The notes: generated by a model from the letters alone, not told the origin. Positions 25,414 through 38,576 are shown, counted from the first letter of the stretch. The stretch is 64,000 nucleotides of DNA from Pisaster brevispinus (GCA_023634235.1 JAMKCF010000019.1:2294001-2358000), one strand, 5' to 3'. Numbers and translations are program-made.

Positions 25414-27468
25414 CTGATGGTGGCAGAAAATAGTGAACAACAGTTGTCATATTGGGAACATAAATTAATGATTAGTATGCATTTGACACAATAACAATGG
25501 AGAACAATGGCAGACTCAGACACTAGTGTCAGCAAAGTCGATCCCGGACAGAAAAGTAAATAGCGTAAAACACAACATTTATGTGGTTTCATACTGTAAA
25601 ATTCTACATAATTAAACTTTTGAGGAAAAAATTATACTTAAATCGGGAAGCACATACATAACAGCAGGGTAAGTTGTCTTTTACAACAAAATAAGTGTTG
25701 AAACTGTTACGGTACTAATAGAAAGGCATGGTAGTGGTTGCATACATCTATTGGGAAAATATAGATAGCTTAAATTTACCTTCGAGTAGATTAACTGTTT
25801 CATTTGATTAAACTTATTAAACGTTAAGTGTTCGTGAGGCAAATTTTGTTTATAGTTTAGTAACATTGTACTGCCCGAGGAGGTGCAATAACACCTTGTT
25901 GAATGTAGTATGAATCGCTTTACATGCATTGTAGGTTTCCAGACTGGTGCCAGTTTGTGTTGGCTGTGTGGGTTGACAAAATGTATGAAATATAACGACT
26001 TTAGACGGTCTGACACGGTAAGTGGTTAAAAAGTGGGATTTTAACCTGGAATCTGCGTCATTTTTACTCATTCCTCGGTCATCTTGACACATACTGACCA
26101 AGAAAGTGGGCAGGCCCCACGGGACCTGGAACCGGGTTAAATCTGACCCGGAAACGTTTTAGAGTGCCGTAGTAACTTTTAAAACCACCAGGACAGTCCT
26201 AATGTGTAGTACGCAAGGTCGTTGGTAACTCAACACAACCGTTTTGACCGTATAAGTAGTACATTGCAGTTGATTATGAAGGGTTTGGAGTTTTTTATGA
26301 ATTGAAAGGTTTGTTAGCATCATGTACATGATCAGAACAGACGGTTGACGGTCGATAAACCAAATCGCTGCTTCCCTCGTCTTCATGAAGACATTCAGAC
26401 CATTAGAGCTGTCGCCGTAAAACTATGTTCTTCACCACTCCTTCGCATTGGGAGACTACACACAAAGTGTCCCTTGTTCACCGTTAGGCAATCCACCAGC
26501 AATCAGCAAAACTAGATTTACGAGTATGTTCGACCCAGAAAGAAAGAAAAAAAATGTCCCAATTTAGGGTCATGAGAACAGGGGAAAAAAACCGTGCTTG
26601 ATTCAGAAACAACTACCCCAGATGACAGAGGCGGCTTTAACGGGCATTTCGAGTCCATTACAACTCTGTTAATTTTTGTCACTGCAAATATTTCTGAAAT
26701 CTAAACATAATTCCTGTTGTTAAACTCGACCCGTTGACAGATGACCCGTATAAATTCGTGAACATGATACGATGCTATACACAGCCGGGGAGGAATGTAC
26801 AAGTACACAACTCTGAACACGGCGAGGCGAGCTAAAACCCAATACTCTATTTAATTCACTCCCCTGTCACTTGCCGAATAATGAATCGGTCTACGAGTCC
26901 CAATCCAACCGGTAGAGATCTCAACACAGTCAACTGTAATAGTACATTTCGGTTTTTGGAATTGGTCTTTGGGTTCTAACTGAGTCAGGTGTTACAGCGG
27001 TAGTAACACTTCCAAGGCCTTTTGGGAATTGTGCAATCGGCGGGGAGGAAAGTTGCAAAGTGCACCGAGGGTGACGGTTTGCTTACACGAACTCGCCATT
27101 CTTGAGATGACATTCGTCGTAATGGTGTCGGTGTTTGAGATTTAGAATGAGAAAGGTTGACTTTCTTTCTCTGTCCATTTTTAAACGCAGGAAGACTTTA
27201 ATTAATCCCGAAAGGGGAGACCCCCGCTCCTGGAGGAATGTAAACAATTGTGCAATTTAAATATTTACAGACATCCGAAATGTCAGAACTTCTGCCCTCG
27301 AGTGTTTTCAGATATCTCCTTTAGGCCTTTGAGTTTGTTCTATTTCAGCAAGACGGAAGACATTTTCTCTGTATCTATTTATTTCGGCCTATTATGGATG
27401 AGGGCAACGCAAAATTGTATCCTTTTATGGGTGGAGCGTGGTATAGATGGGGGGGGGGCCAAACTCAC
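25414..27468 (-). other. Intron between the two Pax1/9-like exons
   Basis: This interval starts with GTGAGT and ends with CAG on the minus strand. It contains one degraded copy of the GACCCAGAAATGGGTCA element family (about 26000-26167). The rest shows no repeat or coding segment that I can support. The part at 26600-27250 is closer to 45-50% GC and has no repeat words, so it may hold conserved regulatory DNA; this is inference only. Confidence 0.45.
26000..26167. mobile_element. Family 2 element, copy 5, inside the Pax1/9-like intron
   Basis: GGTCATCTTGACACATACTG, CAGGCCCCACGGGACCTGG and AAACGTTTTAGAGTG mark the right half; the left half is worn. Confidence 0.55.
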
Positions 27469-27653
27469 CATTCGCTTGCCATCTAATCGATGTTGGTGAA
27501 GGTTCCCGGACGAGGTGGCTGACATGACATCCTTTAACCCACAACTTCCCTGCATGCTTTGCCTTGTGAAGTCCGCAAGAGACACCGAGTGCGCGTGCGC
27601 CAGGGCTGTGTTCTCAGTGGCCGATGTGGCGTAGAGTCCCGTCGGAAACGGCC
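27469..27653 (-). CDS. Internal coding exon upstream of the Pax1/9-like tail
   Basis: This 185-nt exon is bounded by a pyrimidine-rich acceptor (CTATTCTTGACTCCAACAG) and a consensus donor (ATG then GTGAGT). It begins in phase 1, with two bases completing a split codon, and then gives 61 codons ending in phase 0. That joins in frame to the exon starting at 25413 across an intron of 2055 bases. The peptide is low in order, with Ser, Ala, Thr and His runs, and starts PFPTGLYATSATENTALAHA. It holds no domain that I recognise and no clear octapeptide. In Pax1/Pax9 genes a small exon separates the large paired-domain exon from the last exon, which is the position this one would occupy. The preceding exon must end with one base of a split codon; I found none with Pax-like content between here and 64000. 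Confidence that it is coding is higher than confidence in the family. Confidence 0.5.
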
Positions 27654-30600
27654 CTGTTGGAGTCAAGAATAGAAGATAAAAACAAAGGTTCAGTTTAAAT
27701 CGCCAAATATTCCACTTACAAATGTTTTACACATCCGTGGCGCCCTCTTTCGGTGGGCTCCCCATCAGGTTGATCCACTTTTGGCATTGACCATCATTCA
27801 TCAAGCATACGCTTTAAGTGAAGGTTTTGTGACCAGATGGGAAAACAAAGTAAATTGCTTGTTTTATTTAAATTAAATTTTTCGTTACTTAGAACATTAC
27901 AATATCTGAACAGATGCCGTCTAAGGAAGGGCAACAGTAAACAAATATACATATCATAAAAAAAGAATCAAGATTTCGTCAAAATTAATGAATTCCTCAC
28001 TCAAAACATCACCAAGGTGCATAAACCTTGACCAAACTAAAAGCTCTATCACTCATTGAACTCTTATACAAATATCATTAATTTGAACTGTTTATTTTAA
28101 TGAGGCAGTGACAGTTGAAGTTAAGTACAAATAAATCTTTGAGTAAGATACAGTGAGTCTCCTCAGATCGTGACTTTAAGTAATTTTATTGTGTTATGAT
28201 CGTGAGTATAAACATGGAATACGCCAATTCTGACGAATTGTTAATAGCGACTTCTCTCTTCTCAAACGTTCACCCCAACTGTCAAGCCCAACTAGAAGCC
28301 GTCCCCGTATCATTCGCTCTCTCAATGAAAACAGCACGAGGTGGCCCAAACGAACTCAAAGGAAAAACCTTCTGCACGGTTTGGCGACGTGTTTATTTGC
28401 AAATCGTTGTCAAAATCCACACAGCTGTGACGAGCGGCCGTTGAGGTGACGAACCAGGAATTGATTGTCAGTTTGAGGTAAACGTTTTCACCCAGCGATA
28501 CCTCGAGAGGCGGTTACCGCACCGTTTACTCGGGAAGGCTGGGTCTCCTTCTCGTTGGCGTCGAGCGATTTCCCCTTAACTTTAAAAGCTCGACCTGACA
28601 CCATAATTACACCGGTGTATAATTCACGTATCGAAGTTGGGCATATTGTAGTTGTCAAAAAGTTTCCTTGGATTTGAAACATTTGCCATTGAACATGCAA
28701 AGTTTTACATTCTTGATGAAAAAGTCCGTTTTTTTTTTAGAAACTGAACAATTTGCCGCCCCTTCATTGTTAGCTTTACAACGCCTACACAGATCTTGGT
28801 TTACTTATTCGCCATTTTTCTATAATTAGAATATGGTAGAGAGAGAGAGAGCGAGACAGGGTCGCACATTCTAAGGTTCTGCGCTTGATTTAAGCTGAGA
28901 GGATATCATTGCCTTCGCAGGCACCTAACCAAAGGTGTACCGCACCTTTAAGCTGGCTGGGAAAGTTGTCTCTTTTTTTCAAGTGACTTGAGATTTATTT
29001 ATTTGTTCATGACTTGCTATACTACAACCGTCAAAAAAATGCCTGCCTGGCCAGGGCAGGTCCGTCGCCCGAGCTGGTCGAACGCGTTGATAGATGTCGG
29101 CAGCGCGGACATGGCAAGTTTGCTCACCCACAGCCGTATGTTATGGACGTGAACCAAGCGAACGGATCATCACTAGCAAAACATGTTTTTACTAAATAAC
29201 ATATTTTAGTAGAAAATATCATGTTAAGGTAAACCATACATGGAAGAAACTAGGCGTGGACGCGGTATCGGGGGTGAGTGCTGTGATGCAATGTGTTCAC
29301 GAGGGAAGTTTGTTGAGTGACAGTAAATTGATAATCTTTGTCTGTTGAGTAGAACGGATCGTCAGTCATTTTTTGTCCCTTTGGTTTCAGATGGAAACTT
29401 ATTTAAGGTGAAATATAGGCGTGAAATGGAAGCTCATTGTTGACGTGAAAGAGTGGCTTTAATTTCAATATAAATAATGGAGTACAATTATTATAGATTC
29501 CCTTGAAGGCTATATCGTTTATCACAATTCTCGAAGAGCTTCAAGATGCTGCCCCCATTGTTGCCGTGTTCCCTGTGTGTATTAGCCATAACGAATACTG
29601 TTTTTTTATCATATGCAAAGGCGCCAGACTACTTTTCCATTTGAGCCTCGGTTCTAGTCACACTCATTTGAAAGACAGAGGGAACCAATAATCAAAACGC
29701 TGAAGGTCCTTTCATTTCCTAGGCCAGAAATACATTTTCCCTCATAATTGACACAAACAGAGTTTTGTTTACATACTGTTTTGCTGTTGTCACCTTACAA
29801 CGTATTTTTCGAGGGTTGTTTGAGAATGAAGAATAACAAACGTCATTCTAACAGTTGTTTCAATCTGCTTCGGCGGGGCACTCGCGCGCGCCATTCGGAA
29901 CGCCAGCTTCCCCCGCTCAGAATGTGGACATATTTCGCCAACACAATCTTGCGATTTCAGCATGTCTAGAAAAGACAACACGAACGACAAGTGTTCAACG
30001 GCTGGGAGGCTGTGGGTGTAAACATTCAAATTGCCCGAATGCTTTTTTCCACTAGCCCCATTTCATTCAACCAGAATATTATCCGTCTTAGAAGGCCTTG
30101 TTGAAAGAGCCATTTGCCTCGGAGCCCGGGTTTTTGTATCGTCCACAAGGCGTGTGAATTCCCGTGTCGTGTTTTCCTTCATTTTTACCCCCCATCTGAA
30201 AAACGATCCTCGTAGAGTATCGATACACTTAACATTCTTAGAAAAAGAAACATGTCTGACAGAGATATATAAACAAGACAGCCTGTCTGGCTCTTACGTG
30301 CTAAATCGGAAACGTTAAGACGGTTCAAATGTTGTGTTGTCGCTCCACAACTTTCGAGAAACACACCGCCTGTCCTATTCGGTTCATATTGTGTTTGCTG
30401 CGGAAACTTGAGCTATAGTACGTATTCGTGCATCAATGTTTTCCCAGATTGCAACTGATGCCTTAAAATCAATAAAAATAACTAAATGTTTCCTAAAGTG
30501 TCACCCGGTGACACTGGACGATGATTAATGCACACCGGTCACATGTAGTCACCAGACCCATGGAGGGATCATTCCGAACGTCCCGCGTGTTGCTTGGTAC

Positions 30601-32439
30601 TGACTCTGTATTTACACTTGAGTAGGACCTCAGCGAAAGCAAACTGTAGCACCAACGGGCAACAGAAATAAACATGGACGTGTTTCAAGAATAATTGATC
30701 ATCGCTGGCTTATTTGTTCTTGTCTTAGTTGGACATCCAATACATGATATAATTGGTATTTCTGGTGCCTTTGACGATCACCCATGGCGAATTTGTACCC
30801 CGGTGGGCTAATGGGCACGCACGGACCTTCGCTAAACACGAGGATTGTGCCCATATGTTCGCGCCGCAAATCACTGCGCAGCATTCATCGCGCTATGGTT
30901 TCCAATTCTCTCTGACATTGTCCGGTTAGTTTGCAGTATGCTTCTTCAATAGCCTACTTATGTAGAAATATGGTTCAACTTCCAGTTAGCGCACTTGAAT
31001 ACCAGTACAGCAGTGTGTGACGATTGCATGTCGAAGCGCCGAGGCACACTATAACGGCGAAGGGTGTCAAACACGGCTCGTGACGCCGCATATGTTTTTC
31101 GCATGCCCCGGTACAAGCGAGTCGCATACACACACACACGCACACGTGTAAATCGAAATTTATTACCCGTAATTATCGGTTAGTGTAAATATTGATCAAT
31201 GTAAAGACCAATTTGTGAGCTCAAAGCAAAGCTGGCCCGTGCTTGTTAGGCGTCATTATTACGCCATCAGGCCACGTGTCTTACTGCCTAGCCAGACGAT
31301 GGGATGAATGCGAGGGGATATCTGGTGTAGGAAGCGAGGCAAAAGCTTGTTTACCCAGTTCACTTTCTACACATATCAATGACCGTAGCAAGGGATACCA
31401 AACATCACTGAACTCAGAGCTTTTGAATTGAAATGACAGTAAAGTGATCTGACAAGAAAATACAGAACGAGTGAGAGAGTGGGTTTGGGAAAGGGGGCGA
31501 GGAAAGATGGGTGTTTGGAAAGAGAGTGATGGGGGAATAACGCAACAAAGGAAAAATGGGAACAAAATGATATCGTCGAAATTTGAATTTGAGTTAGACT
31601 ATGACAAAAGTGGCAGAAATATATTGAACAGAATGAGAACTGTGGCAGTTACGAACACAAAATCAATTACAGAAACCCGCATTTGTGTTACAATTTTTGT
31701 TGTATCTTTTTGTGAAGAAACAAATATGTGACTAAAAAAAAAAGTAGTATTATGGAACTTTAAAACTTGGCAAAGAAATGAAAATTATTTCACAATTTCA
31801 TATTGCATTGAATTAATTTGTATAAAAACGGGTATTTAGAGTATCTGTTAACTGGCGTCATACTACGTTGGGAATTTATGCATGAATAATGATCAAACTA
31901 AATAAATTATAACAGAGATAATGTTTTCACGAGAGGTGAAAGAGCACTTATATTATTTCTACTAATTTTCAACTAAATACAATTTTTTTATAAATCCAAA
32001 CAAAACATAACCAAACAACATTTGATTATGCTTTTGATATATGCTGTAAATATGCTAGGAATTCAAGAACCTCCTGTTGTGGGCTCTGGCGACCAACCGT
32101 TTCACATTTGTCATCAAAGACGGGGAATCCTAGTGATTATTACCCGGGTAAATAACACTCCGATAGGGCGTGAAACGAGGCACAATGCCAGTATGTCAAC
32201 CAGCCAGTGGTTCACCTCAATCAGCGGAACCAAATCTTGCGATTTTGCATGTCCCTTCATTTTTGCATATGATGTACTGCTACATTCAGACAATTTCTGG
32301 CAACATGAGAAAAAATTAAACGAACATTTCAGTTTACGCTGAATTATTTTCAACAACTGCTTGAAAATGTAATTTTTCGGGATGGGCACTTTGGGGTATG
32401 CCGCTTTTTAAATGAGTGTTATACATTGTCTTGATTACA
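27654..32439. other. Probable intron sequence, no supported exon
   Basis: A minus-strand segment at 31448-31285 has a fine pyrimidine tract and a GTAAGA donor, and reads open for 54 codons, but its end phase does not fit the next Pax1/9-like exon. Patches at 28230-28560 and 29030-29170 are GC-rich without a recognisable peptide. Confidence 0.3.
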
Positions 32440-33035
32440 CGTGTACATTTTAAAGGGTGTGTACACCATTGGTAAGATTGAAAATACAACAGGGCCCAAT
32501 TTCATAGAGCTGCTAAGCACAAAAATTTGCTTAGCATGAAATTTCTTCCTTGATAAAAACAAGATTACCAACCAAATTTCCATGTGTTGCATATTGCTTG
32601 TTACTGGTAGTCAGCTGTTGTTTTCTTATCCTGAAAATCACGTGGAAATTTCGTTGGTAATCATGTTTTTATCAAGGAAGAAATTTCATGCTAAGCAAAT
32701 TTTTGTGCTTAGCAGCTCTATGAAATTGGGCCCTGTTCACAGATTTGCAAATAACCTAAAGATATCGTGGTGGAAACCTTATCCTTGGATATTTCCGTCC
32801 GAAATGCTATGGTTTATTTTTTTTTTAGCATTGAGTAAAACAGTTAGTTTTGATCTCGTGAGACAAACACCCGATGTTTGAAAACAGTGAAATAATAATC
32901 ACACTATTATTTTTCTCGTGACTTTGATGACCGATTGAGCTCAAACTTTCACAGGTTTGTTATTTGATGTACATGTACATTGATATGTTGGGTCACACAC
33001 ATTTCAGATACTGATCTTTGATAACCGATGTTGTC
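32440..33035. repeat. Dispersed asteroid-type repeat split by the MITE
   Basis: The left part (TTTTAAAGGGTGTGTACACC) and the right part (GACCGATTGAGCTCAAACTT, TTTCACAGGTTTGTTATTTG) match a repeat that I recall as very frequent in sea star sequences. A related right-hand fragment (TTTTCACAGGTTTGTCATTC) is at 20760-20830. Noncoding. Confidence 0.5.
32488..32737. mobile_element. Near-perfect foldback MITE, family 1, copy c
   Basis: The two 99-base arms (32488-32586 and 32639-32737) are reverse complements with only about three mismatches, around a 52-base centre. The ends read AACAGGGCCC and GGGCCCTGTT. It has no ORF of its own. It sits inside another dispersed repeat (32440-33035), so it inserted later. 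The arm identity suggests recent activity or gene conversion. Confidence 0.85.
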
Positions 33036-33041
33036 ATTTGA

Positions 33042-33419
33042 TTTAAAAGGAAGGTATACGTTTGGTAATCACTCTAAACGTTAATGGCAATCAAAACTTA
33101 TAACAGCTTTCGATAGTATCAAGTATTTTGAGCAACAATTCAATTCAAAATAATGTGGGTATGGAAAAAAGACATCGGTTTTTATCCCCCCAAATTTGAA
33201 TCTGAAAGAGGTTTCTGTCAGAAACGATTGTGTATTCCAATTACGGATTATTCTCGATGCGTGTATTCGCTCCGGATTTTCGGCGATATCTTAAAACTGT
33301 GACCACCTTTTGAAATTAAATTTGCACAGATTAGTTTTATTGTATAAGTTAATCTACATTTATCCAGGATTAAAACAATCGACCGGCACCAAAAACCAAA
33401 GGTATACTTTGCCTTTAAA
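33042..33419. mobile_element. MITE-like repeat, family 3, copy a
   Basis: The ends are inverted repeats: TTTAAAAGGAAGGTATACG at the left and GGTATACTTTGCCTTTAAA at the right. The interior shares GATTGTGTATTCCAATTACG, CCGGATTTTCGGCGATATC and TTAAAACAATCGA with 62523-62930 in the same order. No coding capacity. Confidence 0.7.
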
Positions 33420-33842
33420 TGACTGATTTGGCAAAATATAGACTGTTGAAAGTGTGTAATAGATTTACCTCACCTTCATCACATCCTTAAACGATTCCTT
33501 TGCGAATGCTTGACAGCAAAAGTCAGATAATTTATACATGGTTTCCTGAGACTTCCCCCTTTTTCGCCCTAAAATTAGGAAGAGAAGTTTCTGCGCGTGT
33601 TGAGGTTGATTGACAAAAAAGCGCCCGAAACACTGATAGGTTCCGGGTTGAATTAAAATTGACAGCCCAGGCGGCACTCGGCCTTACACCCAGTTACTGC
33701 TCACAAGCTTTATGGTGTTATATGCACCACGGGCCACCACTCACACGCCCACCCTTTTAAAGGTGATCTAACCCCCCCCCCCCCTCCATTGTGGTGTGGA
33801 TTTTTTTTTCATGATGGACCTTTTGGACGACACCCTCAGGCC

Positions 33843-34031
33843 ATGGTTAGGGAAGGGAAGCGATCAGCGGACACAGCACGGCATACTGTGACTGGATGGC
33901 TCTCCACTGCTCTAGCCCAGAACGGGGCCGCTCGCAAGGCCCCGGGCAAAGCCATCATGATGAAGAGCCAGTCCTGCCGTAAAACTGCAATCCCCGACTC
34001 ATTAAAGACCATATCTCCACTCAAATACTAA
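33843..34031 (+). CDS. Short ORF with Kozak start, 62 residues
   Basis: An AG acceptor-like site (ACACCCTCAG) is followed at once by GCCATGG, a strong initiation context. The frame gives a basic 62-residue peptide (starts MVREGKRSADTARHTVTGWL) and stops at TAA, with AATAAA at 34083. It sits in an isolated GC-rich island of about 200 bases after a C tract and a T tract. The opposite strand is also open (34024-33836), as expected for GC-rich DNA. I do not recognise it. It could be a small exon, a 5' leader ORF or chance. Confidence 0.17.
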   Translation: MVREGKRSADTARHTVTGWLSTALAQNGAARKAPGKAIMMKSQSCRKTAIPDSLKTISPLKY

Positions 34032-34099
34032 GCTTTAAACTCTGCTGCAATGTTTTAACTCACACAAATTACTTTAAAATTAAATAAAAACACATTCAT

Positions 34100-37000
34100 A
34101 AGTATCCCACAGTGAATCGTGCAACCGTTCTCTGGTGTTTTCTTAGGCGAGAAGTAAGTGCATTTTTTTGCCGAATACATTTTTTACAGTCGGTCGTCAA
34201 ATTGACGAGTCCAACCTTATTCATAAAGTCATGCGGCCGTGTAATTGAGAGATTCATATATATTATGTATTTCTGGTTTGACGAATAAGTTCGATGACTC
34301 ATGTAATAGGTTTATTCGCGGATCTTATAATACTTTCGTCAATGCTGCGACGTTAACTATTTCTTTTTCTGAGAAAGTTTTTTCTTCTTCTCACCTTCAC
34401 ACGTCCATCCAAAATGGAATGTCTGAATGAAGTTGTGAATTGCATGTACAAAAGTATGAATAATTCAGGCATTTTTGGTTTCTTGATATCATGAAGGGCT
34501 TTACGGTCACGCTGACATCAGAAGCTTGACATTCACTAATTCCACATGAATTGATTAATCATTTAAAAATAATTAAAAAAAATTAACACTTGTTTCTTTT
34601 TAAAAAAAAGGAGTGGCTAATTACAACGTCCACAAACAAACCCAAACCAAGGAACCATGTAAAAGTGTTCGACTCAGTGACTTTATTGCAATCCTTTAAA
34701 AGAAATTGTAAAAATAATAACAATAATAATACCAAAAAACAAGAAGAATTGTTTCTCTTATATACAAAAACTGCAATAGATACATATTCCTGAAGTCCTG
34801 TTCTGGAGGAGGTCTACGTTTAGTTGGTCATGATGTGTAACAAATGTGCAGTGTGCATAAGGAATGTGCAATTTATTTTATGTTGCTATAATTTGATCTC
34901 GGTTTCCTATAGTTTATGTCTCTGTTCTTGTCATTGTTAATTTTTCTGTTATTTTGTGTGTGAATTTTAACCATATTTTTAACCCTATTTAATGTCCACA
35001 TCATTCAGCTCTGTGCTGCCAGTCGGATTCTTAATTAATATAAACTGAACTGTTTTCACGAAGGGAAACAAACACGCGATTCGGTCGACAGTTCACATAA
35101 AAATTGGGAATGTTTTCGTAAATTCAAAAACCTTGTAAATCAAAATCTACATTTGAATTTGAGATTAATATTTTGACTTTGTATGATGGCTTTACATCAA
35201 GTCACTTAATTCGTTAACTGACGCAGCGCGAGTCAACACTGTCATCTTGTGTGGATGGTGAACACATGGTTTTCTTCTGGTGTCTGGTTATACAAACAAA
35301 CCAACGTACAGAAGAAAAAAAACCTCGACAACAGACGTTTCGGGTATGTAAATTGATATACAACGAGAGCTGAATTACTTCCTTGCAGAGGAAAAAATTA
35401 AAAATTAATATCATATTTGGGTCATCCTAAAAAGCCGCAATATGCCACCAAGATGCCGCGGTCGACGTCTTTGGTTGGCACCCCCCTCATCTTTTTGGCG
35501 AGTTTTTTATGGCAAAATAAATATGTGATCTTGACAGTTGTGAGTGGAGGGATGGAGTACCCACGCGTGGGTCTTTTGTTACGGGGGCTAGACCTGTACT
35601 TTCCCTCCTCGTATAGTTTGTCCTATTAAAGGAGGAAGAGAAATGGAACAGAGAAAGAGAGAAAGAGAGAGGCAGAGGGGGAGCTATGTGACCAGACACG
35701 ATTGGTTATTAACAACCCATTAGTGAGGCTCAAACGAGGGGCTAAGATCAAGTGGTCCACGAGACAGCGAATGGAGCTACTCCCTACGTTGAAATGTTGA
35801 CCGAAGACTCAAATTTCGGAGGTGCTTGCCGCGACCGCCATGGCGTTGGGGCGGGCACAGGTCAGGCGAGCCCGGCCGGGATGCGCCGTGAAATTTGAAC
35901 GTCTTTGTGATCCCCTCTTAGAGCAATCTGTCGCAAGTGGGTTTTTTTTTTTCGCTCTCTCTCTCTCTCTCTCTCTTTCTCTCTTTCTCTTCTTCTCTGG
36001 TCTACCACAATCTGCTTCTCTCACCCGACCATATGCACACCACCACCTCCCTCGCACTCAACCAGATTTTTTCCTTCTTCTTATTGCGGATGGGAGTAAT
36101 GAATATCTAATGAAAGCCTGTGTACAACAATGGTGCGGTGGAATCACTTAGCCAACCCTTCCCATCACCCACTCTACAAACACAGCCACTATACCTTATG
36201 AATAAAAACCTCCAAAATGAATATGGAGGCATCACTGCTGGTTTATCATAGCAAGACATTCAGAAAGTCCATTATTATTGTGGGGCAATGATTGTAGACG
36301 TCCAACTAATAGGTGATGTAATTGCATACCATATCACGAGAATCTTCAATGGGACCATTTTAAAGGGATGTACTTCACTGGTTGTTGAGGAATACATTTA
36401 TTCCAACCAGCCTCATGTTTTAAGAAACATCATAAAAGACGTTTGTCGACAATACGTCTTTTTTTCTTCTTCTTTTTTTTTTTTTGGGGGGGGCACATCC
36501 GCTCCAATCCTCGTGCTTTTAAAGAAAAATTACATTCATTTTAGTCATCATTTTTCGAAGAAACATAATCATAACGGGATGGTGTACCGTTGGGTTTCAG
36601 AAGAATACATTCATTCCAATCCTCTACTTTTTAAGAACCTTATGGCGAAGGGACGATTGTTCGGTTGTAGGATGAGTACATTACCCCCAGAGCTATAGGT
36701 TTCAACAAGAAAGATTCTCAGCTAATTGTCCAGTGTATCTTTAGGAATCAAGTCACCATGTCATCTAGATTTCAACAAACACACCGTGCGAAAATCATCA
36801 AACTTGGTGTTCCCGTCATGAGAACACATCGGGAAATGGTGTCTGTTCGTGTACACGTTCGTTATATTAGTCTTATTTCGATTGCGAGAATCGAAATACG
36901 CAATGGTGGTTTGTGTGGTTCTCCGAATGCTATTCCCTGGACTTTTATTTTTTTTAGATGGTAATATACACTAGTCTGGACGGTTACTGGCTTTCAGATT

Positions 37001-37515
37001 GCAACAATTTATTTTGTTGTGCTCTCGATAGATGCCAATTCCGTACATTGTCTGGAAGTTCCTTTAAATATACTCCCGAGTCGACGTTTAAATGTTGGTC
37101 TTGGACTCAACAACTTTCTCAAAGATAATGGGATTTATGACGCAGTGACTGGTCCAACTGACATTAAGTTTCAAATACTTGTCTCATTGTTTTGAGTTTT
37201 TTTTTTACAAATGCACTGCTCCCAGATTTCCGAACTTCTGTACAAAACTGATCCACATGTAATACAACACGAAATCATTTTGGGGGTTTGAAATGTATTG
37301 TGTTTTATTTTGAAGTTGTTTTGATAGTTGGCAATATTTTACGACGAAGGGTCACCTTAAGGAAACATTACTTGTATCCTCTACTAAACACTAAGTTTTA
37401 CCCGACTTAAGGCCCCTTAAGTCCGGTTTTTCACCCCCCGATTCGGCAGCCCTTTGTCTGTGTACAGTAGCGGAAACTGCTTCCCTCAATAATGTGAAAC
37501 CCTTTGCGCGCACAT
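34100..37515. other. No supported gene
   Basis: AT-rich DNA, the CT microsatellite and a short hairpin at 36875-36897 (ATTTCGATT, then AATCGAAAT). A 136-residue frame at 36288-36698 includes T and G tracts and repeat-like AATACATTCATTCCAA words. Confidence 0.4.
35953..35998 (+). repeat. (CT)n microsatellite
   Basis: A long CT run with a few TTT interruptions, after a T tract. Confidence 0.9.
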
Positions 37516-37519
37516 CCGA

Positions 37520-37772
37520 TACACTCTAAAAAAATAATTAAAAAAAACTACCGGGTCAGATGTGATCTTGGTCCTGGGGCCAGACCCATTTCTGGGTCAG
37601 TAGGCCTATGGGCCGGAATCTGTTGGAAACTGACTCCAAACTGTGTCAAACTGACGCAGGGTCTGAGTCAAAATCCCACCGTTTTCCCAAGGAAAGCCTG
37701 ACCCAGAAATTGGTCTTACCCACTTGGATCCAGAATCTGGGTCAATTCTGATCTGGGAGTTTCTGAAGTGTA
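37520..37772. mobile_element. Family 2 element, copy 6
   Basis: It opens ACACTCTAAAAAAATAATT and closes GGGAGTTTCTGAAGTGTA. Inside are CAGACCCATTTCTGGGTCAG and CCTGACCCAGAAATTGGTC. Confidence 0.6.
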
Positions 37773-38576
37773 CACTTTTCGTTGTTTTGCTTGTCTTCTT
37801 AAAGCAACAATACCGGGAAGTTAGAGTTTGCAGTTCTTGTTTGAAAACTGACTAAGGTAAATTAATATTTTGGGACTGTACTTGCCCTTTAAGGTGTGGG
37901 CGACGCCCCGAATGACATCTTTGTTAATATTGGCCCACTTTCTTAATCAACAAGAACTCGTCAAGAGGAAAACTAGATATCCCTGCATCCCATCTCCTGC
38001 TGGTAGAAAATCATGAGATTGAGATTTCTGGTTTTCCATCAACATGGCGCCTGGAATTAATATAGGCCGTGTTTGAAGGGTCCCATGAGGTGCCTGTCTA
38101 GGTGGTTAATATTGGTAATAGACCAGAATAGAAGCTGATCGTGAATCTCGATCTGTCTCTATACCCAAAGACTGTGTTCTCAACACAACTTGGGCCGATC
38201 TGTTGATTAGAAGTAGGCATCGAGAGATAAATTACTTGTCAGTATTGTTATGATACCAGAGTCGTCTGCCCAACGGTCCCTGGTGGTGTGAGGGCAAACA
38301 TGACATGTCCCCACTTCTTCATCACCGCCTTATAGCACCCTGCATAACGGTCGATAGACTGGTTCAAATTGATGAATAGCCATTTTTTCGGCCGGGTGAA
38401 AAGAATATGAGGGGTGCTGAACCACATAATGTTCTGATCAGAGCGGCTGCCCGGTGCTCCATAATGGTCTAAGAGGGCACTATGGTGAACCTGCCACCCC
38501 CCCTCCCTCCCCCGCTATCGTTCACATCGATCGATCCAACCGATGAATGATCTCTCAGGGTTTGTAGAAATCGCTG

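Noticed and set aside
31285..31448. Minus-strand exon-like segment with a good acceptor and a GTAAGA donor
   Set aside because: Its phase does not fit the next Pax1/9-like exon and the peptide is unrecognised; chance pairs of such sites are expected in this much DNA.
35822..36151. 109-residue frame over the CT microsatellite
   Set aside because: The middle is a Ser/Leu alternation from (CT)n; the flanks alone do not look coding.
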